NCBI GenBank assembly: GCA_964515555.1
Contig: CAZEVY010000056.1
Location: 1 to 33,055, forward strand
Direction: 5' to 3'
Source of the DNA: CAZEVY01 sp964515555
Lineage (GTDB): Bacteria > Acidobacteriota > Terriglobia > Bryobacterales > Bryobacteraceae
DNA: 33,055 nt
Shown here one piece after another: positions 8,456-16,456 of this stretch. Each line of letters opens with the position of its first letter. The first letter of the stretch is position 1. The notes beneath the pieces were generated by a model. The model did no database searches and was not told the DNA's origin. It was given only the letters and a program-made list of their open reading frames with translations. The position numbers and the translations under genes were made by a program.

Positions 8456-8780
8456 GCGTGGCGACGTTGTTCTCGTGCGGTTCGTGTTTTCCGACGAAAC
8501 CGGCGCGAAGGTGCGACCCGCCGCTGTTGTCAGCACGGCGCCGTATCATCGCGGGCGACAGGAAATAATCGTCGCGGCGGTCACGAGCAACGTGGATCGC
8601 CGTTTGTTTGGAGACTCCAATCTGGCGGATTGGCGTCAGGCAGGCCTGCTTTCCCCGTCGCTCGCGACCGGAATCCTGCGAACCATCAAGCAGTCGATGG
8701 TCGGCCGCAAGCTCGGCGCTCTATCCGTCTCGGACCAGGAATCGGTCGACGGGCAACTGCGCCGGTGCTTGGGCGTATAA
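8442..8780 (+). CDS. PemK/MazF-family endoribonuclease toxin
   Basis: This 112-residue protein has the MazF/PemK beta-barrel signature: GDVVLVRFVFSDETGAKVRP (7-26), a VVS strand, AAVTSN (45-50), the LADWRQAGLLSPS block (61-73) and KLGALSVSDQESV near the C-terminus. The family cuts mRNA at short sequence motifs. Likely catalytic residues are R25 and T48 (TS at 48-49), equivalent to the Arg and Thr/Ser of MazF. The ATG at 8442 lies inside the antitoxin reading frame, with an AAGGA site about 10 nt upstream. The stop codon TAA is embedded in TATAAT (8776-8781), likely chance. The frame is intact and the key residues are present, so the toxin is predicted active. Confidence 0.88.
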   Translation: MIPYKRGDVVLVRFVFSDETGAKVRPAAVVSTAPYHRGRQEIIVAAVTSNVDRRLFGDSNLADWRQAGLLSPSLATGILRTIKQSMVGRKLGALSVSDQESVDGQLRRCLGV

Positions 8781-8786
8781 TTCCGC

Positions 8787-10007
8787 TCAGATGTAGGCCA
8801 CCGAGCCGTCGGCGCGATACTCGAAGCCGCGCCGCCAGGGCTTGGGCGGATAGCGGCGGATGGCCTCTTCGTTCAGCTCAATCCCGAGGCCGGGTTTCGT
8901 CGGCGCGGGAATGTAGCCGTCGCGCACCATGAGCGGCTCTTGCAGCAGATCCTTGCGCGGGCTTACGTCGTCGGGGTGATATTCGAGGATCAGAAAGTTC
9001 GGCGTCGAGAGCGCGAAGTGGACGTTCACCGTGGTCGCAACCGGACCCATGGGGTTGTGCGGCGCGATCGCCACGTAAGCGGCCTCGGCCATGGCCGCGA
9101 TTTTCTTCATCTCCATGAGGCCGCCGCAGACGCACACGTCGGGCTGGATGATGTCGAGCGCCTGGGCTTCCAGGATCTGGCGGAACTCGTACTTGGTGTA
9201 GTTGCACTCGCCGCTCGCCAGCGGGATGTTGACGCGATCGGCGAGCTTCGCCATGGCGGCGACGTTCTCCGGGCGGATGGGCTCTTCCAGCCACATGGGA
9301 TTGTAGGGCTCGATCTCGCGCGCCATGCGCGCCGCGCGCGACACCTCGAAAAACTTCGCGTGGATATCGACCCCGATGTCCACGTCGGGCCCCAGCGCCT
9401 CGCGCACCGCCCTGACGCGCTGGCCGGCGGTTCGCGTCACGCGGTTGTGCGGCAGCGCGTTGGTCCCCGGCGCGTGCGGCGACATCTTCACCGCCGTGTA
9501 GCCGTACTTCTCGACCTTGCGCCTGGCGTCCTCGGCGACCTGCTGCGGCGTCGCGCCGGCGGCGCTTTCGTAGAGGCGCACCTTCTCGCGGCACTTGCCG
9601 CCGATCAGCATGTAGACCGGCAGTCCGGCGGCCTTGCCCGAGATGTCCCACAGCGCGTGCTCGATGCCGCTCATGGCCGCGTTGACGACCAGCCCGCCGG
9701 GAAATCGCGTGAAGTTGTACATCGTCGCCCAGAGGTGCTCGATGTTGCGCGGGTCCTGGCCCACCAGCCATCGCTTGTAATCCTGAATCACGGCGACCGT
9801 GGCTTCGTCCGGTCCGCACGAGTAGGCTTCGCCGATGCCGTGGATGCCCTGGTCGGTCTCCACTTTCACGAATACCAGGTTGCGGTTGCCGACTCCGGCG
9901 AGGAACGTCTTGATGTCGGTAATCTTGATGGCGGGCCGCGAACCTGTCTGCGCGCCCGCCTGCATCATCGGTGCGGCAGTGGCAGTGAGGAAGTGCCGGC
10001 GCTTCAT
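8787..10007 (-). CDS. Enolase-superfamily dehydratase, galactonate-dehydratase-like, with Tat-type signal
   Basis: The 406-residue protein is a mandelate-racemase-group enolase-superfamily member that resembles D-galactonate/acid-sugar dehydratases. Metal and catalytic residues are visible: K174 (AVKMSP), D214 and H216 (GVDIHAKF), E241 (LEEPIRPEN), E267 (ASGECNY), D290 (QPDVCVCGG), H317 (IAPHNPMGP) and E342 (LILEYHP). The D-x-H, GE and APHxPxGP pattern is the dehydratase rather than the muconate-lactonizing layout. The N-terminus MKRRHFLTATAAPMMQAGAQ looks like a Tat signal, so export folded to the periplasm is likely. The ATG at 10007 is 2 nt after the rhodanese stop, so the pair is co-transcribed. 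The true sugar acid cannot be told from sequence. Confidence 0.88.
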   Translation of the reverse strand: MKRRHFLTATAAPMMQAGAQTGSRPAIKITDIKTFLAGVGNRNLVFVKVETDQGIHGIGEAYSCGPDEATVAVIQDYKRWLVGQDPRNIEHLWATMYNFTRFPGGLVVNAAMSGIEHALWDISGKAAGLPVYMLIGGKCREKVRLYESAAGATPQQVAEDARRKVEKYGYTAVKMSPHAPGTNALPHNRVTRTAGQRVRAVREALGPDVDIGVDIHAKFFEVSRAARMAREIEPYNPMWLEEPIRPENVAAMAKLADRVNIPLASGECNYTKYEFRQILEAQALDIIQPDVCVCGGLMEMKKIAAMAEAAYVAIAPHNPMGPVATTVNVHFALSTPNFLILEYHPDDVSPRKDLLQEPLMVRDGYIPAPTKPGLGIELNEEAIRRYPPKPWRRGFEYRADGSVAYI

Positions 10008-10009
10008 GG

Positions 10010-10357
10010 TCAGAAGTAGCGCGGGACGGTGGGGTCGATCTCGCGGCTCCAGCGGTCGATTCCGCCGGCGACGCTCTGGCAGGCCTCGACGCCGCGCTGC
10101 CGCAGCCAGTTGACGACGTTCAGGCTGCGCATGCCGTGATGGCAGTGCACGAACAGCGTCGTATCGTCGGCCAGCGCTTCGAGCTCCTGCAAGCGCGCGG
10201 GCACGGTGTTCATCGGAATCAGGAGCGCGCCGTCGATGTGCGCCTGCTGGTGCTCGTGCGGCTCCCGCACGTCGATGAGCACGCACTTGTCGCCGGCGTC
10301 GATCCTCTGGCGGACCTCCTGCGGCGTTACTTCGAGCGGAAGCTGCGTATCGGACAA
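10010..10357 (-). CDS. Single-domain rhodanese-like sulfurtransferase
   Basis: A 115-residue rhodanese domain. LEVTPQEV, then CVLIDVREPHEHQQAHIDGA (25-44), and an active loop HCHHGMRS with Cys72 as the persulfide-carrying residue (71-78), followed by SVAGGIDRWSREIDP. Length and motifs match GlpE/PspE-like single-domain enzymes without a signal peptide, so it is probably cytoplasmic. A TTG start at 10357 is chosen because a GGGGAGGT ribosome site lies just before it and family similarity begins nearby; no ATG or GTG fits better. It is followed 2 nt later by the enolase-superfamily gene; no biochemical reason for that pairing is apparent. Confidence 0.88.
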   Translation of the reverse strand: MSDTQLPLEVTPQEVRQRIDAGDKCVLIDVREPHEHQQAHIDGALLIPMNTVPARLQELEALADDTTLFVHCHHGMRSLNVVNWLRQRGVEACQSVAGGIDRWSREIDPTVPRYF

Positions 10358-10361
10358 AAGG

Positions 10362-10369
10362 ACCTCCCC
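10362..10369 (-). promoter_or_regulatory. Ribosome binding site deciding the rhodanese TTG start
   Basis: On the minus strand GGGGAGGT precedes TTG (10357-10355) by 4 nt. This supports initiation at TTG and not at codons further upstream, which would run into the tandem repeat. Confidence 0.65.
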
Positions 10370-10407
10370 GAGGGCGGCGCGATCGCCAAGCAGGATTCTA
10401 ACGCACA

Positions 10408-10519
10408 GCGCGGGCCTATGGCCGACTGTCGCACGGCGCGGGCCGATGGCCCGCTGTCGCACGGCGCGGGCCCATGGCCGACTGTCGCACGGCGCGGGCC
10501 GATGGCCCGCTAGCGCACG
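10408..10519. repeat. Four tandem 28-bp repeats, organised as two 56-bp dimers
   Basis: Units span 10408-10435, 10436-10463, 10464-10491 and 10492-10519. Each begins GCGCGGGCC, has a central ATGGCC and ends CTGTCGCACG (CTAGCGCACG in unit 4). Units 1 and 3 differ at one base; units 2 and 4 differ at two; odd and even units differ from each other around the ATGGCC core. This implies duplication of a 28-mer followed by duplication of the 56-mer. Each unit has a near-palindromic core such as GGGCCGATGGCCC able to form a short hairpin. Unit 4 contains the TAG stop of the 10510-12957 gene; the rest lies between that gene and the rhodanese gene. Confidence 0.95.
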
Positions 10520-12957
10520 GCGATCGTGACCGGCGGGCTCGATACGTCCGCGACCGTGAGCACGACCTCGACACTGTCTCCCGCGGCCACGCCGGGCGGC
10601 ACGGTCAGGTTGACCTGGTACAGACCCGCGAAGCCGGGGGTGACGCCGGCGAAGGCGATCTCGGCCGGCCGGCCGCCAATCGACGCCGTGACCCGATTCA
10701 CCGTCCGCCGCAACGTGTCGAATGGGACGGCCGTTCCCGCGGGCACGGGCGGGTCGACCGGGCCGAGTCCGGCGCAGTAGATCACCAGCACATCCCCGGC
10801 TCCTGCCGGACTGGCGGCGTCGGCGAGGATCTGCGCGCCCGCCGCCGTCGCGACATAGATGTGCCCCTGTCCCTTGCCGCTGAGATCGGTGGTGAAGACC
10901 GCCGGCTGCGCCGGCAGAACCGTCACGGGCGCGGGGACCGAGTAGCGGTTTCCCCGCCGCACGATCAACTGATGAGTCGCCGGAAACGGAATGTCGTAGG
11001 GGATGATGGCGTTCACCTGCCCGTCGCTGGTGAACACCAGCGGCAGCGCGCGCCCGGCCATCGTGACTGTGGCGCCTTGCAGTTGCGTCTTGAGCGGCAG
11101 CTCGGCGGCGGCTTCGAAGCCATCGGCCAGCCGCGCCCCGAAGATGGCCACCAGCTCGCCCGGCGACGGCTGCGCTTTGAGCGAGTAGCTCGCCGAGCTG
11201 ACCAGTCCGTTGAGGTTCAGGACGGGCACATTGGGATTGTCCTGCACGGTGCCGCCGGACTGCACCATGCCCTCGATGTTGCGGTCGGGCGCGCGCGCCG
11301 TGACAGTCACCTGAAGGTTAGGAGCGCGCGAGTTGACCGGCGCCCAGGTGGCCGACCATCGTCCGTCCTGCGCCGACGTGAGCGGCAGCGGCGCGTCGCC
11401 ATTCGAGAAGGTGGCCACCACCGTGCCGGTGCGCAGGAGCGAGCCGCAGTCGTCGACCACGCGTGTTTCCACCGGGGTCGGCCAGGCCGAGCGCGTCGTG
11501 AAACTGCCGCCGAGGAGGGTCAGCACAGGGATCAGCCGGGTCGCGGTGCAATCGGCGGGATGGCGCGCGTCGTCTTTATCGGCGGGATTCACCAACGGCG
11601 TCAGCGGCGCCACCACCAGGACAAGCCCGATCTGCGTTGTCACGTTGTCCTGCGGGAATTGAATCGTCAGCAGCGCCGGGTAGACTCCGACGCCGAGCGC
11701 GACGTCGGCGGTCACCTGGATGTTGACCGGTGCGTTCGGCAGCACCTGGCCGTTGGCCGGAGCGTGCGTGAACCAGCGAGCGCCCGCGGAGAACGTCGCG
11801 TTGGCGACGAAGGGAGACGCGCGATTGGTCAGGTTCGTGATGCGGATCGACTGCGCCGCCGGATTCGGCTGTCCCGGGACACGGACGAAGATGAGACCGG
11901 TGGGAGTGACGACAGGTCCGGGGTTCACGTTGGCGGGGTTGACGTTGAGGACGATCGAGATGACTTGCGGCGAGTTCGCGGCGCCCGCCGCGGCGACGAC
12001 GACTTGCCCATAGTAATCGCCGGGCGCGAGGCCGGTTGGGTCGATGGTGACTGTGATGGTGGGAGGCGCGGCGCCGGGCTGGATCGCGCCGTTCGCCGGG
12101 TTGACCGATAGCCACGCGGCTCCTCCCGATGTCGTGGAGGTCGTGATGTTGAAGTTGAGTGTGCCGTTGGTTCCGTTGATGATCTGGAACGTCTGCGATG
12201 GCGGAGCGCCGCCTCCCTGAATCGTCTGGAAGGTGAAGCCCGATTGCGTCAAGGAAAGGCCCCCGCTTGCCGTCAACGGGAGCGTCACGATGTTGCTGGC
12301 GAAGCCCCCGCTCCTGACTTGCACCGGATGGGTTCCCGGGCCAAGACCGAGGGGTACCTCGAAGTTGATTTGGACATGTGGGAACGGGCCGATGCTAACA
12401 CCACCTGGCGGACCAACAAAGAACAACCGTGCCGGTTGTCCCGAAACGAACAGGCTCGGAGGCGTGCCGCCGGTCCCCAGTCCTATCGCGAAAGTCGCGA
12501 GAGTGTCGCCCGGTTTGGCCGGCGGCGCATTGCCTTGGCCGAGGAGACGGCCGTTCAGCAAAAAGACGCCGTTGCCGACACCCGTACTTCCGGCGGTAAA
12601 CAGACCGGGCGCCGCCGCGTCCAGTTGGATTTGGAACGGCGCCGAGCGGCGGCCTTGGAAATCCACGACAATCGTTGCCGGTCCGGCGGGCAGTTGCGCC
12701 GGGATGAGGAAGTTTATCTGCTGCGCGGACCCGAAGTAGATGGCCGTCTGGATGTTTCCGACGAGCACGGTCAGGCCGGCCGGGTTGGTAGATCCCTGCG
12801 CCGGGCCCAAGTTCTGGCCGAAGAGCGCGGCGGCCAAGCCAGGGCATAGCCGGTTATCGAGCGAGGCGCCATTGACCGCCGCTATGATCGTTGGGGTTTG
12901 AGCGTTGGCGGCCGCTGCGGCCAGCAAGCCAAACAGGGCGGCGTAACAGCGGCGCAT
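10510..12957 (-). CDS. Secreted protein with BACON domains between two Solibacter-type (TIGR03437-like) domains
   Basis: An 815-residue secreted protein with signal MRRCYAALFGLLAAAAANAQ. Residues about 22-228 and 580-812 share the pattern of the Solibacter C-terminal domain (TIGR03437): AAVNGASL/GLVSSASY, then a GE/GLxxxIFGxxL block, GQxNxxIP, and GLYQVNLTVPPG near the end. Between them lie a BACON-like domain (about 235-338; SGGAAWLSVNPANGAIQPGA), a second more divergent one (352-450), and a beta-rich linker (470-560). These are Ig-like, probably surface or extracellular, carbohydrate- or protein-binding modules; no catalytic motif is seen. The ATG at 12957 follows the upstream gene's stop by one base, with AGGGG 8-9 nt upstream. 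The last codons and stop lie in a tandem repeat. Confidence 0.82.
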   Translation of the reverse strand: MRRCYAALFGLLAAAAANAQTPTIIAAVNGASLDNRLCPGLAAALFGQNLGPAQGSTNPAGLTVLVGNIQTAIYFGSAQQINFLIPAQLPAGPATIVVDFQGRRSAPFQIQLDAAAPGLFTAGSTGVGNGVFLLNGRLLGQGNAPPAKPGDTLATFAIGLGTGGTPPSLFVSGQPARLFFVGPPGGVSIGPFPHVQINFEVPLGLGPGTHPVQVRSGGFASNIVTLPLTASGGLSLTQSGFTFQTIQGGGAPPSQTFQIINGTNGTLNFNITTSTTSGGAAWLSVNPANGAIQPGAAPPTITVTIDPTGLAPGDYYGQVVVAAAGAANSPQVISIVLNVNPANVNPGPVVTPTGLIFVRVPGQPNPAAQSIRITNLTNRASPFVANATFSAGARWFTHAPANGQVLPNAPVNIQVTADVALGVGVYPALLTIQFPQDNVTTQIGLVLVVAPLTPLVNPADKDDARHPADCTATRLIPVLTLLGGSFTTRSAWPTPVETRVVDDCGSLLRTGTVVATFSNGDAPLPLTSAQDGRWSATWAPVNSRAPNLQVTVTARAPDRNIEGMVQSGGTVQDNPNVPVLNLNGLVSSASYSLKAQPSPGELVAIFGARLADGFEAAAELPLKTQLQGATVTMAGRALPLVFTSDGQVNAIIPYDIPFPATHQLIVRRGNRYSVPAPVTVLPAQPAVFTTDLSGKGQGHIYVATAAGAQILADAASPAGAGDVLVIYCAGLGPVDPPVPAGTAVPFDTLRRTVNRVTASIGGRPAEIAFAGVTPGFAGLYQVNLTVPPGVAAGDSVEVVLTVADVSSPPVTIAVR

Positions 12958-12958
12958 C

Positions 12959-15900
12959 TTATTCGTCCCCTCGCGATTCCAGCCGCGCGCCGCGGATCCA
13001 GCGCAGTATCGCCTGGTACTGGGCGCTCGCGGCCTTCTCCGTCCAGCGCACGCCGCCGCCGTGCGCCAGGGCCTGGCTGTCGCCAATGCCCTCGTCGTCG
13101 AGCGGCGAGACGGGCTTGTTGAGCAACAGGCTGTTCTCGGGCTCGCGCACGTTCACCATCGCCAGCGCCGCGCGGTAATTCACCTGGGACTGCGCCAGCG
13201 TCGTCACGCCGAACTCGTCCGGCTCCACCAGCTTCATGATGGTGTGGTTGGCGTGGCAGTTGGCGCAGGCGAAGCCGTCGGCGCCCTTGACGAGCAGAAT
13301 CGGCTCGACGTGCTCCTTGAAGTAGAAGTAGTCGAGCAACTGCGCCGCCTCCGGCGACCGCGACGTCCGCAGCACGCGCGCCGAATCGATCGCCAGCGCC
13401 GCCACGCGGACCTTGGCGTCGGCGTCGCGCCGCAACACCGCCACGCGCGCGGCGATCTCGGCGTCGGCGTGGAGCGCGTCGATCGAGTGCAGCGTGTTCA
13501 GCGCCTGGGTGCGAATGGTCGCGACCGGATCGTTCAACCCCGCCACGACGATGCGCCGGACCTCGCCGAGGGCGGCCTTCGTGCGCGCGTCACGAAAGTC
13601 GAGCGACTCAATCACCGAGAGCGCTCCGCCGATGACGATCGAACCGCGCTGCTCGGGGAATCCCTGCCAGGCAACGCGAGCGGCGGCGATGTCGAGGATC
13701 TTCGGATCGCCAAGAACCAGGCGCAGGGCGGCCTGCTGCGGCTGCGGCCTCCGGCTCGCGAGACCCGTCATCACGCGCGCGACCACCGCTTCGTCGCGCC
13801 GCAGCTCGGGCATCCGCGCTACCAGCGAGGCCAGCAGCGGGAACGCGCGATCCTCGGCGCCCGTGCGCAGGACCGCCGACCGCACCGCGTCGCGCACGCC
13901 CTCATCGTTGAGCGGCGCCTCGGGCAGCACGGCTGCCGCGGCCTGAATGGCATCGGCGGGGGCCTTGTCGATCAGCGCCAGGATGCGCGCCGCCAGCGCC
14001 GGGCTCATCCGGAACGTGCGCAGAAACCGCAGCGTGCGCAAGGTCTGCACGAGCAGTTGCGGCGAGTCGCCGCTCAGCGCCGTCAGCAGCGCTTCGTCCA
14101 TCAAAGGCGCCGAATCGGCGTAGAACGTGGGGGCCTCGGAGTCGTTGCCGATCGACGAGAGATTCCCGGAGCCGCCCGTGAGCGGGTCGTAGAGCGCGGC
14201 CCACTTGTAGCCGTTGATCCACGGGCCGGAGAGCGTCTCGGGCAGCGATGCGGCGGCGAGCGGCTTCACGTCGCCGAGTCCTTCGCGGATGTGGTGCGTG
14301 CTGAGCGCGCGCAGCAGGCCGTCGCGGGCGAGTGCGTTGCCGCTCTTCATGGCGTCGCGGAATCGCGCCGCCTGCAACCGGACGTGCTCGCGATGCGCGT
14401 CGGCGATGGCCTTGCGGTCCTCCTCGCGCTTCACGCGCGGAATCCACGACCCGTAGAGGTAGCGCACGTTGTCGTCGAGCACGTTGTAGTAGGCCTCGAT
14501 GAAGTTGCGCCGCACCCAGGGATGCTCGTCGCGGCCGAGCCCGGCGATCAGCGCGCGCTCGATGGCCTCCTTGTGCGCCGGGTCGCGGTCCCAGAACCAC
14601 CATTGATAGAGCGCCTGCACGGCGGCCATGCGGATGACCGGCGCGGGATCGGATTCCGCCATGCGGAGCAGCTCCCTGCCGAGATCCCACTCCTCGCTGA
14701 TGTACTTGAAGTGTTGATTGAAGACGCGGGCCGCCCCCCAGCGCGTGCGTTCGCTCGAGGAATTCATCGCCGCGCGCAATTGCGCGATCACTGCGCCGCG
14801 GGCTTCGGGCCGGCGAGACGCGATCTGGCGGATGGCCCATGCCGCGCCGCGCTCCACCAGCTTGCTCGGGTCGCCCAGCTTCCCCGCCAGCGGCTCGAGC
14901 GACGACGCATCGGCGATGCGTCCCAGCGCCACCGCCGCCTGGTAGCGCACGCGCACGCTCGGCGCATTCAGCGACCGTCGGATCCTGCCGAGCGTGGCCT
15001 CCGGCGGCCGCTCCCAGTACTGATCGAGCGCGGCCACGGCGGAAGCGGCGTCGGTTTCGTCGAACGCCGCCGGCGGCGCGGTGAAGCCCGGGTTCCACCC
15101 GCGCGCACCGTTGACGCCCTTGGGCCCGGGGAACAAGGTCGCGAGCGCCATGATGGCGTACTGCGTGTCGCGGAAGGGCGTGTCGAAGTTCTTGTAGTCG
15201 GGACGTCCCTGCCAGGCGCCGCTCGGAGTCTGGCGGGAGAGGGTGAGGTCGACGGCCTTCTTCAATCGCGGATCGGCGAGCGTCACGCCGGCGCGCGCCA
15301 GCGCGTAGATGGTGTGATAAGTCTGGAAGTCGCTCGCGCGCGGGCCTTCCTGTCCCGCGAGCAGCGGCAGCTTGCGGCGCGTGATGCGCTGCCGCGTGAA
15401 GTCGTACTGCACTTCCTCCATGTCGAACGGCATGGACCAGGCGCCGTCCTTCTGCTGGCGCTGGAAGATCTCCTCGACCAGCGCGCCGATCGCGGCGGCG
15501 TGCCTCTCGCGGCCGAGCGTCACCAGCGCGTCGAGCTTCCAGGCCAGGTCGAGATTGTCGTCGGTTGCTCCCGCGGCGATGGCCTCCTCGATCTGCTTCC
15601 GCAGCGCCGCGTACTTCCCGTCGCCGGTGCGGCGGTGGAGATCCTCGAACAGCAGCGCGTTGTGCAGCGCGACTTCGTAGCCCGAGATGCGCGGCAGATT
15701 CCCATTCGACTCGTGGCTCGGGGCCGTCATGCCGGCCCAGTACATCTCCAGATACTTCGCCACGCCGCGATGCAGCTCCTCGCGCCNNNNNNNNNNNNNN
15801 NNNNNNNNNNNNNNNNNNNNNNNNNNNNNNNNNNNNNNNNNNNNNNNNNNNNNNNNNNNNNNNNNNNNNNNNNNNNNNNNNNNNNNCGGGATGTAGGGCC

Positions 15901-16342
15901 GGTCGTCGCCCGAGGCGTAGATCGTGCGGCCGAGCTCGATCGGCTCTGCGCGCCGCCAGTCGCTGTTCAGGCCCGACGCCGCCAACGCGGGTGAGCTGCC
16001 GCGCAGAGGCGTCACCGCGACTTCGACGTCGCCCGCGAAGTTCACCGATCGCAGCGTGATCGACGCCTTGCCGGCGGCCGCAGGGCGTAGCACGAGGTAG
16101 AGGTCGGCGTCGCCGGCGTGCAGGCGCTTCTCGACCGCCCGACCGGCGGGGTCGGCGACGGTTACCGCGACGCCGGCGTTCGCCGCGAAGGCGCCCGGCC
16201 TGGGCGCCGACACCAGGACTTCGGCGGCGCGATTGGCTTCCAGGGGTACGGCGATCGTCCGCGCCGCGCCGGGCGTCAGCGAGGCGCGCTGGGCCGCCGC
16301 CATCGCCGCGGCAGCGGTGGCGAGGAGAACAAAGCGATGCAT
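12959..16342 (-). CDS. Large secreted protein: terpenoid-toroid-like region, HEAT repeats, C-terminal heme-c motif; interrupted by assembly gap
   Basis: If the gap is read as given, the frame is 1127 residues. The N-terminal part (16342-15887) has a signal peptide (MHRFVLLATAAAAMAAAQ) and a beta-rich pre-peptidase-like region. After the gap come alternating-helix repeats of the squalene-cyclase/prenyltransferase toroid kind (QKDGAWSMPFD, QTPSGAWQGRPDY), then HEAT-like repeats (VRVRYQAAVALGRIAD and others). Near the end, FACANCHANHTIMKL gives one CxxCH heme site. Together this suggests an exported, heme-bearing scaffold protein; no enzymatic function is evident. An AGGAG site lies 10 nt before the ATG. 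The 100 Ns hide an unknown stretch, so one gene or two cannot be decided. It is co-directional with the BACON protein, 1 nt apart. Confidence 0.7.
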   Translation of the reverse strand: MHRFVLLATAAAAMAAAQRASLTPGAARTIAVPLEANRAAEVLVSAPRPGAFAANAGVAVTVADPAGRAVEKRLHAGDADLYLVLRPAAAGKASITLRSVNFAGDVEVAVTPLRGSSPALAASGLNSDWRRAEPIELGRTIYASGDDRPYIPXXXXXXXXXXXXXXXXXXXXXXXXXXXXXXXXXXREELHRGVAKYLEMYWAGMTAPSHESNGNLPRISGYEVALHNALLFEDLHRRTGDGKYAALRKQIEEAIAAGATDDNLDLAWKLDALVTLGRERHAAAIGALVEEIFQRQQKDGAWSMPFDMEEVQYDFTRQRITRRKLPLLAGQEGPRASDFQTYHTIYALARAGVTLADPRLKKAVDLTLSRQTPSGAWQGRPDYKNFDTPFRDTQYAIMALATLFPGPKGVNGARGWNPGFTAPPAAFDETDAASAVAALDQYWERPPEATLGRIRRSLNAPSVRVRYQAAVALGRIADASSLEPLAGKLGDPSKLVERGAAWAIRQIASRRPEARGAVIAQLRAAMNSSSERTRWGAARVFNQHFKYISEEWDLGRELLRMAESDPAPVIRMAAVQALYQWWFWDRDPAHKEAIERALIAGLGRDEHPWVRRNFIEAYYNVLDDNVRYLYGSWIPRVKREEDRKAIADAHREHVRLQAARFRDAMKSGNALARDGLLRALSTHHIREGLGDVKPLAAASLPETLSGPWINGYKWAALYDPLTGGSGNLSSIGNDSEAPTFYADSAPLMDEALLTALSGDSPQLLVQTLRTLRFLRTFRMSPALAARILALIDKAPADAIQAAAAVLPEAPLNDEGVRDAVRSAVLRTGAEDRAFPLLASLVARMPELRRDEAVVARVMTGLASRRPQPQQAALRLVLGDPKILDIAAARVAWQGFPEQRGSIVIGGALSVIESLDFRDARTKAALGEVRRIVVAGLNDPVATIRTQALNTLHSIDALHADAEIAARVAVLRRDADAKVRVAALAIDSARVLRTSRSPEAAQLLDYFYFKEHVEPILLVKGADGFACANCHANHTIMKLVEPDEFGVTTLAQSQVNYRAALAMVNVREPENSLLLNKPVSPLDDEGIGDSQALAHGGGVRWTEKAASAQYQAILRWIRGARLESRGDE
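15787..15886. other. Assembly gap of exactly 100 N
   Basis: Bases 15787-15886 are all N. A run of exactly 100 is the usual placeholder for a scaffold gap of unknown length. The frames on both sides are open on the minus strand, but 100 is not a multiple of three and the apparent continuity may be accidental. Confidence 0.98.
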
Positions 16343-16456
16343 ATAAGGAATGCTCCTATCTTAGACCGCGGGACGCCGGGCGGGTGCGGGATATTGTTGC
16401 GAAGATCGAGCCATCTCGACGGCTAACCGGCGCGGTCGGGGGCAGTCTAACGGGTC

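Noticed and set aside
8776..8781. TATAAT at the end of the toxin gene as a promoter
   Set aside because: The next gene downstream is on the opposite strand and converges, no -35 is evident, and the word includes the toxin stop codon; treated as chance.
10408..10519. CRISPR array
   Set aside because: The 28-bp units abut directly with no unique spacers and no cas genes are present.
13061..15994. 977-codon plus-strand frame over the HEAT/heme gene
   Set aside because: Shadow of the minus-strand gene; the composition is arginine/glutamine-rich and domain-free, while the opposite strand shows clear repeats and a CxxCH motif.
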